A stretch of 64,000 nt of DNA from Roseivivax sediminis (GTDB lineage: Bacteria; Pseudomonadota; Alphaproteobacteria; Rhodobacterales; Rhodobacteraceae), in NCBI RefSeq assembly GCF_900112685.1, contig NZ_FOMS01000002.1, positions 493,849 to 557,848 on the forward strand. Direction: 5' to 3'. A program made the translations under genes and the position numbers. Positions 27,404 to 37,049 of the stretch are shown here, one piece after another. The notes beneath the pieces are model-generated. The model worked only from the letters and a program-made list of their open reading frames with translations, did no database searches and had not been told where the DNA came from. Within the stretch, counting starts at the first letter, position 1; each line of letters begins with the position of its first letter.

Positions 27404-27434
27404 GGCGGGCGCGCCGGAAAGCGACGCGCCCGCC
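27404..27434 (-). terminator. Hairpin terminator after wrbA
   Basis: A 10-bp perfect stem GGCGGGCGCG / CGCGCCCGCC with an 11-base loop begins 24 bases after the wrbA stop. On the minus strand it is followed by ACGTCTTTCG, a poor U-tract. Confidence 0.5.
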
Positions 27435-27457
27435 CGTTTGCGCCATTGTCCGCCGTA

Positions 27458-28051
27458 TCAGGCGATGAGCTTCTCGGTCTTCTGGACGAGTCGCGTGGCC
27501 TGGTGTGCCAGCGCTGCCTTGTCGGTGTCCGACAGCTCGCCCGCGGCCTTGGAGAAACCGTAGGGGTTGCCGCCCGCGTCGAAGATCGACTGGTCGGTAT
27601 AGCCCGGCGCGACGAGGATGCAGCCCCAGTGCATGAAGGTCACGTGCAGCGACCAGAGCGTGGTTTCGTGCCCGCCGTGCACCGTGTTCGCCGACGTCGC
27701 CGCGGTCACCGTCTTGTCGGCGAGCTTGCCCTCCATCCAGAGCGGGCCGAGCGTGTCGATGAAGGCGCGCATCTGGCTGGTGGCGTTGCCGTAGCGCGTT
27801 GGCGTGAGGAAGAAGTAGCCGTCGGCCCAGGTCATGTCGTCGTGGCTGACCTCGGGGATATCCGACATCTTCTCGAGCTGCTCTTTCCAGGCGTCCTGGC
27901 CCTCCACGACCTCTTTCGGGGCGGTTTCGGGCACGCGGCGCAGGCGGACCTCGGCGCCGGCGGCGGTGGCGGCCTTCTGGACCTCCTGAGCCATCGCGTG
28001 ATTGGTGCCATAGGTGGAATAGAAAACGATGGTGATCTTCGGTTGGGCCAT
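27458..28051 (-). CDS. wrbA: NAD(P)H:quinone oxidoreductase, WrbA type IV
   Basis: 197 residues. The flavodoxin-like FMN loop [12 protein letters not shown] opens the protein, [17 protein letters not shown] and [18 protein letters not shown] follow, and YGFSKAAG closes it, all typical of WrbA. The enzyme carries out two-electron quinone reduction and protects against redox cycling. Start ATG 28051 is the family start ([15 protein letters not shown]). With azoR it is the second quinone reductase in the window. Confidence 0.94.
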   Translation of the reverse strand: MAQPKITIVFYSTYGTNHAMAQEVQKAATAAGAEVRLRRVPETAPKEVVEGQDAWKEQLEKMSDIPEVSHDDMTWADGYFFLTPTRYGNATSQMRAFIDTLGPLWMEGKLADKTVTAATSANTVHGGHETTLWSLHVTFMHWGCILVAPGYTDQSIFDAGGNPYGFSKAAGELSDTDKAALAHQATRLVQKTEKLIA

Positions 28052-28188
28052 GATGCTGTTCCCTGTCATTTCAATCTGTCTATGCCTGAAACCCACGGTA
28101 TAGACGCTGCGTTCCGCGGTGCAGCGCAAAGCATCTGTGCGTCATTGCAGGGCTTTTCCTGTTGCCCCGCGCGGGGCATATCCGGTGG

Positions 28189-28578
28189 ATGACCCGGACC
28201 GATCCCGACAGTTTCGAAGCAATGGCCCGCGACGCGCTGGCCGCTTTGCCCTCGCCTTTCGCCGAACGCTCGCGCGACGTGCTCCTGCGGGTGGAGGACT
28301 GGCCGGACGCCGACATGCTGGCCGATCTGGGGATGACGGAGCCGCTGGAGCTCACCGGGCTCTACGACGGGATCCCGCTGACCGAGAAGTCGGTGAGCGA
28401 TCCCGCGCCCTTTCCCGACATCGTGTGGCTCTTCCGCGAGCCGATCCTGGCGGAGTGGCGCGACCGGGGCGACGTTACCTTGCAGGACCTCGTCGCGCAC
28501 GTGGTGGTGCACGAGATCGCGCATCATTTCGGCTGGTCCGACGACGACATCGCCGAGATCGACCGCTGGTGGGAGTGA
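28189..28578 (+). CDS. Zincin-like metallopeptidase (PF06262 type)
   Basis: 129 residues. The zinc motif is HEIAHHFGWSDDDI (H108, E109, H112, third ligand probably an Asp near 118), preceded by LTGLYDGIPLTEKS and PDIVWLFREPIL, the conserved segments of this small-protein family of about 120 residues. Minigluzincin-like proteases of this type have no known cellular substrate. ATG 28189 is chosen; TTG 28162 would add nine residues. It is convergent with alkB. Confidence 0.85.
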   Translation: MTRTDPDSFEAMARDALAALPSPFAERSRDVLLRVEDWPDADMLADLGMTEPLELTGLYDGIPLTEKSVSDPAPFPDIVWLFREPILAEWRDRGDVTLQDLVAHVVVHEIAHHFGWSDDDIAEIDRWWE

Positions 28579-28589
28579 CCCCGGCCGGT

Positions 28590-29738
28590 TTAGCGGGGAA
28601 GCGGGGTGGCGTGGCGGTTGTAGGGGCGCCAATCCTCGATCTCGGGGTAGAACGTGCGCCGCCAGGCGCGCACGCGCGGGTTCATCACCCGGCGCCAGAG
28701 CGGCGGGATCATCGCCGCCATCGTCATCAGGGGGTAGCCGTAAGGGAGCTGCGGCGCCTCCTCCTCGGAATAGTTCTGCAGAAGCGGGAAGCGCCGGTCG
28801 GGCTTGTAGTGGTGATCCGAATGGCGCTGCAGGTTGATCAGCAGCCAGTTCGACGCGGTGTAGGCTGCGTTCCAGGAATGGCGCGGTTTGACGTGTTCGT
28901 ACTTGCCGTCGCCGAGATGTTTCCGCGTCAGCCCGTAATGTTCGATGTAGTTCACCAGTTCGAGCTGCCAGATCGCGACACCGGCCTGCACCAGGAACAA
29001 CCCCAGCCCGGCCCAGCCACCGAGCGCTGCCGCCGCCAGCAGGCAGCCGCCCTGCAGCGTCCAGTAGACCCAGAACGGGTTGCGGCGATGCGTCCAGGGC
29101 AGGCCGCGCCGCGCCAGCATGTCGCGTTCGGCCTTGAAGGCGGAGGTCAGCGATTGCCGCAGCACGCGCGGATAGAAGCGGTGGAAGCCTTCGTTGTAGC
29201 GCGCCGTGACCGGATCGCGCGGCGTGCCGACATAGCGGTGGTGGACCAGCAGGTGCTCGGACCGGAAATGCGAGTAGAGCACCATGGCGAGCAAGAGGTC
29301 GCCCAGCCGGCGTTCCCACGCATTGCGCTGGTGCATCAGCTCGTGCGCGTAGTTGATGCCGATCGTGCCGGACAGAACGCCCATGCCGAAAAAGACGCCG
29401 ATCGCCTCGGCGGTGTCCAGATGCCCGGCCCGGGGCACGTACCACAGGAGCGCGAAGAGGCTGGCCGCCTGCGCGGGGACCCAAACGAGCGTGACCAGGC
29501 GGTACCAGAAGAGTTGCGACTCCTCGATGGAGGGGTCCGCGTTGTCGGTGTTCAGCCCCAGCGCCGCGTCGAGCGCGGAGAACAGGTACCAGGCCATCAG
29601 CGGCGGCAGCAGCACCCAGAGCCCGCCAAGGGCCGCCCCGAGCCAGAGCGCCGGGAGCAGCAGAAGCGACATCCAGAAGGGCAGCGCGGCGGAGAGCCTG
29701 CGCACCCGGTCGGCGGGGATAAGGGGGGTATCGGACAT
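28590..29738 (-). CDS. alkB: Alkane 1-monooxygenase
   Basis: 382 residues with about six membrane helices. The di-iron His boxes are HELMHQ (132-137), EHLLVHHRYV (161-170) and LQRHSDHH (303-310), plus NYIEHYGL (263-270), which together define the AlkB/XylM family and the AlkB branch. The enzyme hydroxylates terminal carbons of medium-chain alkanes in the inner membrane. Rubredoxin and rubredoxin reductase are not nearby and must come from elsewhere. The ATG lies on the minus strand at 29738. Confidence 0.93.
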   Translation of the reverse strand: MSDTPLIPADRVRRLSAALPFWMSLLLLPALWLGAALGGLWVLLPPLMAWYLFSALDAALGLNTDNADPSIEESQLFWYRLVTLVWVPAQAASLFALLWYVPRAGHLDTAEAIGVFFGMGVLSGTIGINYAHELMHQRNAWERRLGDLLLAMVLYSHFRSEHLLVHHRYVGTPRDPVTARYNEGFHRFYPRVLRQSLTSAFKAERDMLARRGLPWTHRRNPFWVYWTLQGGCLLAAAALGGWAGLGLFLVQAGVAIWQLELVNYIEHYGLTRKHLGDGKYEHVKPRHSWNAAYTASNWLLINLQRHSDHHYKPDRRFPLLQNYSEEEAPQLPYGYPLMTMAAMIPPLWRRVMNPRVRAWRRTFYPEIEDWRPYNRHATPLPR

Positions 29739-29881
29739 GGGCCACCTGGAACTGCACCTGCCGGGACGCTAACGCCGCGGCAGGCCCGTCGCCAAGCGGG
29801 TGCGGTGACGCAGCCGCAACGTCACGAGGTCACTGAGGCGCCAGTGCCGCGCCGCGGAACGGCGAGGCGGAGCCGGAGGCC

Positions 29882-30094
29882 CTACCGCTTGCGCAGTTCG
29901 GTGATGGATTTCAGCACTGGCGTACCGTCGCCCTGCCGGATCAGGAAGGCGGGTTCGTTCACGCTCGCCGTCCGCTTCACCTGGTGGCCCTTGATGGTGC
30001 GGGTCACGTCCTGCGTGAACCGCTCCTCGATCTCTCCCGAGGCTGTGCCGTTGCCCCAGTCCCATTCCACCCGGTCGCCTTTCGCGTAACCCAT
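29882..30094 (-). CDS. DUF2945/HVA1-family tudor-like small protein
   Basis: 70 residues. YAKGDRVEWDWGNGTASGEI, VTRTIKGHQVKRTASVNEPA and the end TPVLKSITELRK are the full pattern of the hypervirulence-associated protein (HVA1/DUF2945) tudor-like domain. Its cellular role is unknown. The second of two close ATGs is chosen because GGGAGAAGGCG precedes it. Confidence 0.85.
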   Translation of the reverse strand: MGYAKGDRVEWDWGNGTASGEIEERFTQDVTRTIKGHQVKRTASVNEPAFLIRQGDGTPVLKSITELRKR

Positions 30095-30159
30095 CGCCTT
30101 CTCCCGCATGTCGCCTGCGGGCCGAAAACCGCGCCGTGGCGCGGGCGGTTCCCGCCGGC

Positions 30160-30858
30160 TCAGGCGAGCCAGCAGAAGCGCCGTTGCAGGATGCGGGCTG
30201 CGTTCCGCTCCACCGGGGTGCCGTGCGCGACGACGAGCCGTTCGGCCGGCCAGGCCAGCAGGCGGCGCACACCGTCCCGCGCGGCAGAGGGGCGGAGGAA
30301 GGCGGCGCGGAACTTGCGGGGCATTGCCGGCGCCGGCCCGGTCATGCGGTCGAGCCGCGCAACAAGGCGCCGCCAGCCGGTGAAGCGGCTCTCCTCCATG
30401 TTCTGCAGGAGGTCGCAGACCAGCACCGTCGCGCTCTGGCGGTGGAAGAAGACGATCTCGGTCGCGATGAGGTTGCCGCCGATCAGCGCCTGGTCGATGT
30501 CGCCGTCCCAGCCCGGGGCCGGCTCAGCGCCGAGCTCGGCGTCGAAGGCCAGGTCGGGCCGTTTCGCGGCGAGCCCGGGGGCCGCGTAGAGGACGGCGTC
30601 TGGATAGGCCGCGCGCCACTCGGAGAGGAACGCGTGGTGGAGGCGGTTCGGTGCCACGAGGTGCCGCACCGGGCCGAGCGCATCGACCGCGTGGCGCAGG
30701 CCGTCCGTGAGCGCCACCGGGGACCAGACGAAGAGCCCGCCGTCCGAGAGCCGGGCGACAGCCATTCGGGTGGGAAAGCGGAAGCCGGCGGCGCCCTCGA
30801 CCTGGGGCCCCGCGGCCAGGTGCAGGCCGGGCGCGAAGGGCACGAGCCCCCGGTGCAT
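30160..30858 (-). CDS. DUF4336 domain protein, metallo-hydrolase-like
   Basis: 232 residues. LSDGGLFVWSPVALT, HLVAPNRLHHAFLSEW and FFHRQSATVLVCDLLQN resemble the DUF4336 proteins, a degenerate relative of the metallo-beta-lactamase fold. The classical HxHxDH motif is not seen, so hydrolase activity is doubtful. Its ATG begins three bases after the stop of the MORN-repeat gene on the same strand, so both are almost certainly one operon. It has no signal peptide. Confidence 0.75.
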   Translation of the reverse strand: MHRGLVPFAPGLHLAAGPQVEGAAGFRFPTRMAVARLSDGGLFVWSPVALTDGLRHAVDALGPVRHLVAPNRLHHAFLSEWRAAYPDAVLYAAPGLAAKRPDLAFDAELGAEPAPGWDGDIDQALIGGNLIATEIVFFHRQSATVLVCDLLQNMEESRFTGWRRLVARLDRMTGPAPAMPRKFRAAFLRPSAARDGVRRLLAWPAERLVVAHGTPVERNAARILQRRFCWLA

Positions 30859-30861
30859 CCG

Positions 30862-32379
30862 TCAGCCGTCCTCGGACCCGGCGTCCGGCTCGTCCGTTTC
30901 GGGTGTCTGCGGCGCCTCCGCCTCGGGGCCGTCGGGTGCCTGCGGCGTGTCGGCGGGGACCTCCTCGGCCTCTGCCGAGGCCTCCTCGGCAAGGGCCCCG
31001 TTGATCCAGTCGCCGGTGCGTTCCTCGCCGCTGGCGTATTGCATCGTGCCTTCGCCCTGGCGTTTGCCGTCCGCGAACATGCCGCGGTAGACGTCGCCAT
31101 TGGAATAGGTGGCGACGCCCTCACCGCTGATCTCGCCGTTTTCCCAGGCGCCGTCGTAGCGGAAGCCGTCGGCCATCTCGATCCGGCCCTGGCCGTGGCG
31201 CTGGCCGCCCTCGAACTGTCCGACATAGACGGTGCCGTCGGGATAGGTCGCGGTGCCTTCGCCCTCGCGCTGGCCGTCGACCCAGCCTCCCTCGTAGCGA
31301 TAGCCGTCGGGGTAGGTCATCACCCCCTGGCCGTGATTTCGCGCGTTCTCGAACCCGCCCTCGTAGACCAGTCCGTTGGCGTATTCCGCACGGCCTTCGC
31401 CCTCGATCACGCCGTCCACCCAGTCGCCTTCGTAGGTCGAGCCGTCGGGATAGGTGATCCGCCCGGTGCCGTGGGCGAGCCCGTCCGACAGCTCCCCGAC
31501 ATAGACAGACCCGTCGGGGTAGGTGACCTGGCCCTGGCCCTCGATCTCTCCCTCGACCCAGGTGCCGGTGTATTCGTACCCGTCGGCGCCGCGGAAAGTG
31601 CCCTGTCCGTGGCGCTGGTCGTCCTCGAACTCGCCCTCGTAGACGTCGCCGTTTTCATAGGTGACGGTGCCGGTGCCGTCGCGGCGGCCGGCCACGAGCT
31701 CGCCCTCGTAGATGTCGCCGCCGGGCTGCGTGAGCTTGCCCTGGCCATCGATCTGGCCGTCGTCCCAGGTGCCCTCGTAGACCAGCCCGTCGGGCATGGT
31801 CAGCGTGCCCTGGCCCTCGCGCGCGCCGCCCGAGACGCGCCCCTCGTAGACCGAGCCGTCGGGATAGGTGATGGTGCCGTTGCCTTCCTTGACGCCGTTC
31901 ACCCAGTCGCCTTCGTAGGTGTAGCCCGACGGCGCGGTCATGGTGCCGCGGCCGTGGTGCAGCGCATTGCGGAAGTTGCCTTCGTAGCGCACGCCGTTCG
32001 CGTAGATCGCGACACCCTGTCCGGTGATCTTGCCGTCCTTCCAGGTGCCCTCGTAGGTGCCGCCGTCGGCAAAGGTGATCTTGCCCACGCCCTCGGGCTT
32101 GCCCTTGGCGAACTGGCCTTCGTAGATCGAGCCGTTGGGGAACTTGGCGGTGCCTTCGCCGCGGATCTCGCCCTCGGCCCATTCGCCGGTATATTCGTAG
32201 CCGTTGGGCAGGCGGTAGGTGCCTTCCCCGTGCTGCAGCCCGTCCTGGAACGTGCCCTCGTAGACGCCGCCGTCGTCGTATTGCTTGGTGATGACCTCGC
32301 CGTCCGACTGCGCCGTGCCGAAGCCCGGCACCAGCCACAGAAGGCTTGCGAGTGCGATAAGACGCGCCTGACCGCTCAT
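30862..32379 (-). CDS. Exported protein of about 19 MORN repeats
   Basis: 505 residues. A signal peptide (MSGQARLIALASLLWLVPGFGTA) is followed by 19 tandem 23-residue units of the MORN type (YEG.W..G...G.G...YPDG) covering about residues 33-460, then an acidic Pro/Glu tail without structure. Some units alternate between HGxGT and GEIxGxG ends, suggesting past duplication of unit pairs. The MORN beta-sheet would form a long twisted ribbon in the periplasm or at the surface. Function is unknown; lipid or protein binding is usual for MORN sheets. It heads an operon with the DUF4336 gene. Confidence 0.9.
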   Translation of the reverse strand: MSGQARLIALASLLWLVPGFGTAQSDGEVITKQYDDGGVYEGTFQDGLQHGEGTYRLPNGYEYTGEWAEGEIRGEGTAKFPNGSIYEGQFAKGKPEGVGKITFADGGTYEGTWKDGKITGQGVAIYANGVRYEGNFRNALHHGRGTMTAPSGYTYEGDWVNGVKEGNGTITYPDGSVYEGRVSGGAREGQGTLTMPDGLVYEGTWDDGQIDGQGKLTQPGGDIYEGELVAGRRDGTGTVTYENGDVYEGEFEDDQRHGQGTFRGADGYEYTGTWVEGEIEGQGQVTYPDGSVYVGELSDGLAHGTGRITYPDGSTYEGDWVDGVIEGEGRAEYANGLVYEGGFENARNHGQGVMTYPDGYRYEGGWVDGQREGEGTATYPDGTVYVGQFEGGQRHGQGRIEMADGFRYDGAWENGEISGEGVATYSNGDVYRGMFADGKRQGEGTMQYASGEERTGDWINGALAEEASAEAEEVPADTPQAPDGPEAEAPQTPETDEPDAGSEDG

Positions 32380-32619
32380 GCGTCCGCCGATGCTCCTCGT
32401 GGTTGCGCTGCCCGTGCGGGAAAGTGCCTGAAACCTAGAGAAGCCACGGGCGGTTCACAATGTTTTTCGGGTGGCGGTCACGGGGCTGTTGGATGGGAGG
32501 AAGGCTGGGGCTGGCGTTTTCGCGGCGGCGGCGGTGGCGCTCCATTTTCCCGCATCCGCTTCCCCTCGCGGCCGCATCTGCTATGTCGGCGTCGGACCGA
32601 AGGATGACAGGGGCAAGGC

Positions 32620-34278
32620 ATGGCCGACCGCTTCCGCCTGACACTGGCACAGCTCAACGCGACCGTGGGCGACCTCGCCGGCAACGCCGCGCTCGCCCGG
32701 GATGCGTGGGAGGCCGGCCGCGCCGCGGGCGCCGATCTGGTCGCGCTGCCCGAGATGTTCGTGACCGGCTACAACCCCCAGGACCTCGTCGCCAAGCCGT
32801 CCTTCCACGCCGCCGCGATCGAGACGATCCGCCGGCTCGCCGCCGATTGCGCCGACGGCCCCGCGCTCGCCATCGGCGGGCCGTGGCTCGAGGGGACGGA
32901 GCTGCACAACGCCTATTTCATCCTGAAGGGCGGGAACGTCGCTTCCACGCTGCTCAAGCACCACCTGCCGAACTACGCGGTGTTCGACGAGATGCGCGTC
33001 TTCGATGCCGGCCCTGTCGGCGGGCCGTATTCGGTGGGCAACACCCGCATCGGCTCCCCGATCTGCGAGGACGCCTGGCACGAGGACGTGGCCGAGACCC
33101 AGGCCGAGACCGGGGCGGAGTTCCTGCTGGTGCCGAACGGGTCGCCCTATCACCGCGGAAAGTACGAGGTGCGGCTCAACCACATGATCGCCCGCACGGT
33201 GGAGACCGGGCTGCCGCTGGTCTTCGTGAACCTCGTCGGCGGACAGGACGACCAGGTCTTCGACGGCGGGTCCTTCGTGCTCAACCCCGGCGGCGAGATG
33301 GCGCTGCAGCTTCCGGTCTTCGAGCAATGCGTGGAGCATGTGGACCTCGAGCGCACCGATGCCGGCTGGCGGGCGGTGCCTGGCCGGTTCGACCGGCACC
33401 CGGACACGCTGGAGCAGGATTATCACGCGATGGTCGTCGGTCTTGGCGATTACCTGCGCAAGGCGGGGTTCCCGAAGGTGCTGCTGGGCCTCTCGGGCGG
33501 GGTCGACTCGGCGCTCGTCGCGACCATCGCCGCCGACGCGATCGGGCCCGAGAACGTGCGCTGCGTGATGCTGCCGTCGGAATACACGTCCGAGCATTCG
33601 CTGGAGGACGCCAAGGCGCTGGCCGAGCTTCTGGGCTGCCCCTACGACTTCGTGCCCATCGACCGCGGGCGCGACGCGGTGACCGAGACGCTCGCGCCGC
33701 TTTTCGCGGGGCGTGATGCGGATCTCACCGAAGAGAACATCCAGTCCCGCCTGCGCGGCCTTCTGCTGATGGCGCTGTCCAACAAGTTCGGAGAGATGCT
33801 GCTGACCACGGGCAACAAGTCCGAGGTCGCGGTGGGCTACGCCACGATCTACGGCGACATGGCCGGCGGCTACAACCCGATCAAGGATCTCTACAAGACG
33901 CGGGTCTTCGACATCTGCCGCTGGCGCAACGCGGAACACCGGCCCTGGATGAAGGCGCCGGGTGGCGAGGTGATCCCGCCGCGCATCATCTCGAAGCCGC
34001 CCTCGGCAGAGCTGCGCACGGACCAGAAGGACAGCGATTCGCTGCCCGACTACCCGGTGCTGGACGGCATCCTGAAGATCCTCGTGGACCGCGACGGGTC
34101 GATCGAGGATTGCGTCGCCGAAGGCTACGCGCGCGAGGACGCCGCGAAGGTCGAGCACCTGATCTACGTCAGCGAATACAAGCGCTTCCAGTCGGCGCCG
34201 GGGACACGCCTGTCGGAGAGGGCGTTCTGGCTCGACCGGCGCTATCCGATCGTCAACCGCTGGCGCGAGGGGCGCTAG
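32620..34278 (+). CDS. nadE: NAD+ synthase, glutamine-hydrolysing
   Basis: 552 residues. The N-terminal nitrilase-type amidase carries the triad E45 (LPEMFVTGY), K113 (LKHHLPNYAVFDE) and C149 (SPICEDAW). The C-terminal synthetase begins near 270 with the ATP-pyrophosphatase loop SGGVDS (292-297) and contains the conserved TTGNKSEVAVGYATIYGDM. The enzyme amidates nicotinic acid adenine dinucleotide with ammonia from glutamine. A convergent symporter gene follows beyond repeat A. Confidence 0.96.
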   Translation: MADRFRLTLAQLNATVGDLAGNAALARDAWEAGRAAGADLVALPEMFVTGYNPQDLVAKPSFHAAAIETIRRLAADCADGPALAIGGPWLEGTELHNAYFILKGGNVASTLLKHHLPNYAVFDEMRVFDAGPVGGPYSVGNTRIGSPICEDAWHEDVAETQAETGAEFLLVPNGSPYHRGKYEVRLNHMIARTVETGLPLVFVNLVGGQDDQVFDGGSFVLNPGGEMALQLPVFEQCVEHVDLERTDAGWRAVPGRFDRHPDTLEQDYHAMVVGLGDYLRKAGFPKVLLGLSGGVDSALVATIAADAIGPENVRCVMLPSEYTSEHSLEDAKALAELLGCPYDFVPIDRGRDAVTETLAPLFAGRDADLTEENIQSRLRGLLLMALSNKFGEMLLTTGNKSEVAVGYATIYGDMAGGYNPIKDLYKTRVFDICRWRNAEHRPWMKAPGGEVIPPRIISKPPSAELRTDQKDSDSLPDYPVLDGILKILVDRDGSIEDCVAEGYAREDAAKVEHLIYVSEYKRFQSAPGTRLSERAFWLDRRYPIVNRWREGR

Positions 34279-34296
34279 CGGCGGCGCGGGCGGAGA

Positions 34297-34360
34297 GGCC
34301 GGGGGCGCTGCCCCCGGACCCCCGGAGTATTTGTCGGCCCAAAGAAACAGGGAAGGGGCG
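34297..34360 (+). repeat. Dispersed intergenic repeat A, copy 2
   Basis: GGGGGCGCTGCCCCCGG forms a hairpin, followed by ACCCCCGGAGTATTTGTC and GGCCCAAAGAAACAGGG; just beyond, CGCCGGGCCGGCG runs into TTTTT (to 34377). It lies between the convergent nadE and symporter genes and could end transcripts from both sides. Confidence 0.78.
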
Positions 34361-34408
34361 CCGGGCCGGCGTTTTTAGGCAGGTCTCTTGCTGCGCTGCC
34401 AAGGTGGA

Positions 34409-36004
34409 TCACCAGAAGAGGACCAGGATCGCCAGCATCGCTGCGCCGAGCAGCGCGGCCCAGATCTTCACGTTGGCATAGACCGGCGCGTCGTCGCGCA
34501 GCGCCTCGGTGGCGAGCTCGGGCGTCCATGTGGCGCCTTCGTATTCCTCCTGTGCGCCGTGGGATCCGGCGAGGCTGACCGCCGCGTATATGACGCAGGA
34601 CACCAGCGTCATCAGGCCGACATTGGCGGTGAAGTGGATCGGCCAATAATCGAGCTGCGTGGCGATGAAGACGGCGATGGCGATGGCGTGCCCGGCCCAG
34701 AGCGTCGTGAACGCCGCGGTGTCGGTGCCGCGCTTCCACAGCGCGCCGAGGATGAAGATCGCCACGACCGGCGGCACGAGGACCGAGAACGCCTGCTGCA
34801 GGTAATCCCAGAGCCCGCCCATGTCGTCGATGAACGGCGCCCAGAGGATCGCGATGACCATCAGCACCAGCGTGGTGATCTGGCCGATGCGGCGCTGCTC
34901 GGACGGGTCGCGGTCGGCGATGTTCATGAAGTCGTGGCCGATCAGCGTCGACGACGAATTGAGCGTGGAATCGACGCTCGACATGATCGCGGCGACGAGA
35001 CCGGCGAGGACGAGGCCCGTCAGGCCGGCGGGCAGCACCGTGGTGGTGATGGTGGGGAACACCATGTCGGCGTTCGACAGGTCCGGGACGACCGTGATCG
35101 CCATCGCGCCCGGCAGGACCATGATGAACATCGGGATGATCTTGAGGAAGCCGCCGAGGATCGCGCCGCGCTGCGCCTCGCGCAGGTCGCGCGCGCCGAG
35201 GACGCGTTGCACGATGTACTGGTTCGTCACCCAGTACCAGAAGCCCAGCAGCGGCACGCCGAAGAACAGGCCCGTCCACGGCAGCGTTTCGTTGTCGCGC
35301 GGCAGGACGAGGCTGAGCTGATCCTCGTTCGGCATGCTGTCCTTGACGTTCTGCCAGGAGAAGTCGTTACCCTGGAACAGGATGTAGGTCATCGTCGCGC
35401 AGCCGAAGATGAGCACGACCGCCTGCAGAACGTCGGTGTAGACCACCGCCTTGAGCCCGCCCGACGCGGTGTAGATGCCCGCGAAGATGCCGAGGCCCAC
35501 GCAGGTCTGCCAGATCGGGATGTCGGGAAAGAAGGTCTTGACCACGACTCCACCCGCGTAGAGCCCCCCGGCGGTGTCCACGATCACCGTCAGCACGATG
35601 GTCACCGCCGAGAAGTAGAGCCGCGCACGCCGGTCGTAGCGCCGTTCCAGCCACTCGGGGATCGTCGTGACCCGCGCCTTGAAGAACAGGGGCGCGAAGA
35701 TGAAGGCGAGGATGATGAGCGGCAGGCCCGACATCCATTCGTAGGCGGATGTGGCGATGCCGGTGGTGTAGGCGGCGCCCGTCAGGCCGATCAGCGTGGT
35801 CGAGGAGATGTTGGAGGCGAACAGAGAGAAGCCGACGACCGTCCAGGTCAGCGTTCGGCCGGCCAGGAACAGATCGTCCCCCGACTCGGTGCGGCGGGAC
35901 ACCCAGACGCCGATGCCGATGACGATCAGGAAGTAGATCGCGAGAACCGTGATATCGAGTCCCGTGATCGCGTTCGACACATCCTGTCGGGCGCTTTGTT
36001 CCAT
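34409..36004 (-). CDS. Sodium:solute symporter, SLC5/SSS family
   Basis: 531 residues with about 13-14 helices. Family segments include WVSRRTESGDDLFLAGRTL in the first loop, SLFASNISSTTLIGLTGAAY in helix 2, RYDRRARLYFSA, and GLVAAIMSSVDSTLNSSSTL in helix 8 with the Na2-site Ser pair. The pattern is closest to the SglT/sugar-type branch, so a sugar or related solute is a guess. ATG 36004 follows GGGAGGGACG on its strand. It is divergent from prmA. Confidence 0.88.
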   Translation of the reverse strand: MEQSARQDVSNAITGLDITVLAIYFLIVIGIGVWVSRRTESGDDLFLAGRTLTWTVVGFSLFASNISSTTLIGLTGAAYTTGIATSAYEWMSGLPLIILAFIFAPLFFKARVTTIPEWLERRYDRRARLYFSAVTIVLTVIVDTAGGLYAGGVVVKTFFPDIPIWQTCVGLGIFAGIYTASGGLKAVVYTDVLQAVVLIFGCATMTYILFQGNDFSWQNVKDSMPNEDQLSLVLPRDNETLPWTGLFFGVPLLGFWYWVTNQYIVQRVLGARDLREAQRGAILGGFLKIIPMFIMVLPGAMAITVVPDLSNADMVFPTITTTVLPAGLTGLVLAGLVAAIMSSVDSTLNSSSTLIGHDFMNIADRDPSEQRRIGQITTLVLMVIAILWAPFIDDMGGLWDYLQQAFSVLVPPVVAIFILGALWKRGTDTAAFTTLWAGHAIAIAVFIATQLDYWPIHFTANVGLMTLVSCVIYAAVSLAGSHGAQEEYEGATWTPELATEALRDDAPVYANVKIWAALLGAAMLAILVLFW

Positions 36005-36176
36005 TGGACGTCCCTCCCGCACAACCGTTGCGGGCCTAACCTGCCCGCCGCTGCGCGAGTTCCCGCCGGTTTTCGAATGGCGGTGGCGCAAAGCCCCCGG
36101 GACGGAATTTGCGGGTAGGGTAGGCACGCCGATTTTCCGCTGGCGGTGATGCGGGCAATGCGGATATGGCGACGCC

Positions 36177-37049
36177 ATGGCGACGTATACAGCACTGACC
36201 ACCCTGAAGGGGCGCGAGCCGGCCGAAGCGCTGGGCGAGGCGCTCGAGGATCTCGATCCCGCGCCCACCGGCGTTGGCGTGTTCGAGGTCGAGGACGACA
36301 GCGGCCTCTGGGAGGTCGGCGGCTATTTCGACGAGCTGCCCGACGATGTCGGCCTCGCGCTGCTGGCGGCCGCTTACGGCGCCGCCGGGTTCGCGGTCTC
36401 CGAAGTGCCGGATACCGACTGGGTCGACAAGGTCCGGCGGGAGCTGACGCCGGTCGAGGCCGGGCGCTTCTTCGTCTACGGCAGCCACGATGCCGACAAG
36501 ATCCCCGAGGGGGCCGAACCCCTGCTGATCGAGGCGGCGATGGCCTTCGGCACCGGGCATCACGGCACGACGCTTGGATGCCTGCGCGCCCTCGACCGCC
36601 TGATCGACGCGGGCGTCACGGCGCGGAACGTGGCCGATATCGGCTGCGGCACTGCGGTCCTGGCGATGGCGGCGGCGCGGGTCTGGCCGAACCCGGTGCT
36701 GGCCTCGGATATCGACGCCGTTGCGGTCGAGGTGGCCGAGGCCAATGTGCGCGCCAATGCGCTCGAAGGCCGGGTGCGCTGCATTGAGGCGACTGGCTTC
36801 GACCACCCGGATCTCGCCGAGGCGGCGCCCTTCGACCTGATCTTCGCGAACATCCTGATGGCGCCGCTGATCGAGCTGGCCCCTGCGGTGGGCCGCAGTG
36901 TCAAGTCGGGCGGCCACGCGATCCTGTCCGGCATCCTGACACGGCAGGCGGAAGAGACGCTGGCCGCCTATGACGCCGCCGGATTCGCCGAGGTGGAGCG
37001 CGACGTGATCGGCGATTGGGTCACACTTACGCTGCAGCGCGCGGGCTGA
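36177..37049 (+). CDS. prmA: Ribosomal protein L11 methyltransferase
   Basis: 290 residues. An N-terminal ferredoxin-like substrate domain (1-60) is joined by a linker to the methyltransferase domain: MAFGTGHHGTTLGCL (near 122-136), VADIGCGTAVLAMAAA for SAM binding and FDLIFANILMAPLIELAP. PrmA trimethylates Lys and the N-terminus of L11. Start ATG 36177. Confidence 0.94.
   Translation: MATYTALTTLKGREPAEALGEALEDLDPAPTGVGVFEVEDDSGLWEVGGYFDELPDDVGLALLAAAYGAAGFAVSEVPDTDWVDKVRRELTPVEAGRFFVYGSHDADKIPEGAEPLLIEAAMAFGTGHHGTTLGCLRALDRLIDAGVTARNVADIGCGTAVLAMAAARVWPNPVLASDIDAVAVEVAEANVRANALEGRVRCIEATGFDHPDLAEAAPFDLIFANILMAPLIELAPAVGRSVKSGGHAILSGILTRQAEETLAAYDAAGFAEVERDVIGDWVTLTLQRAG

Noticed and set aside
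30862..32379. Regular DNA periodicity suggesting a CRISPR array or satellite
   Set aside because: The 69-base period is the codon image of 23-residue MORN repeats in an intact frame; spacers and direct repeats are absent.
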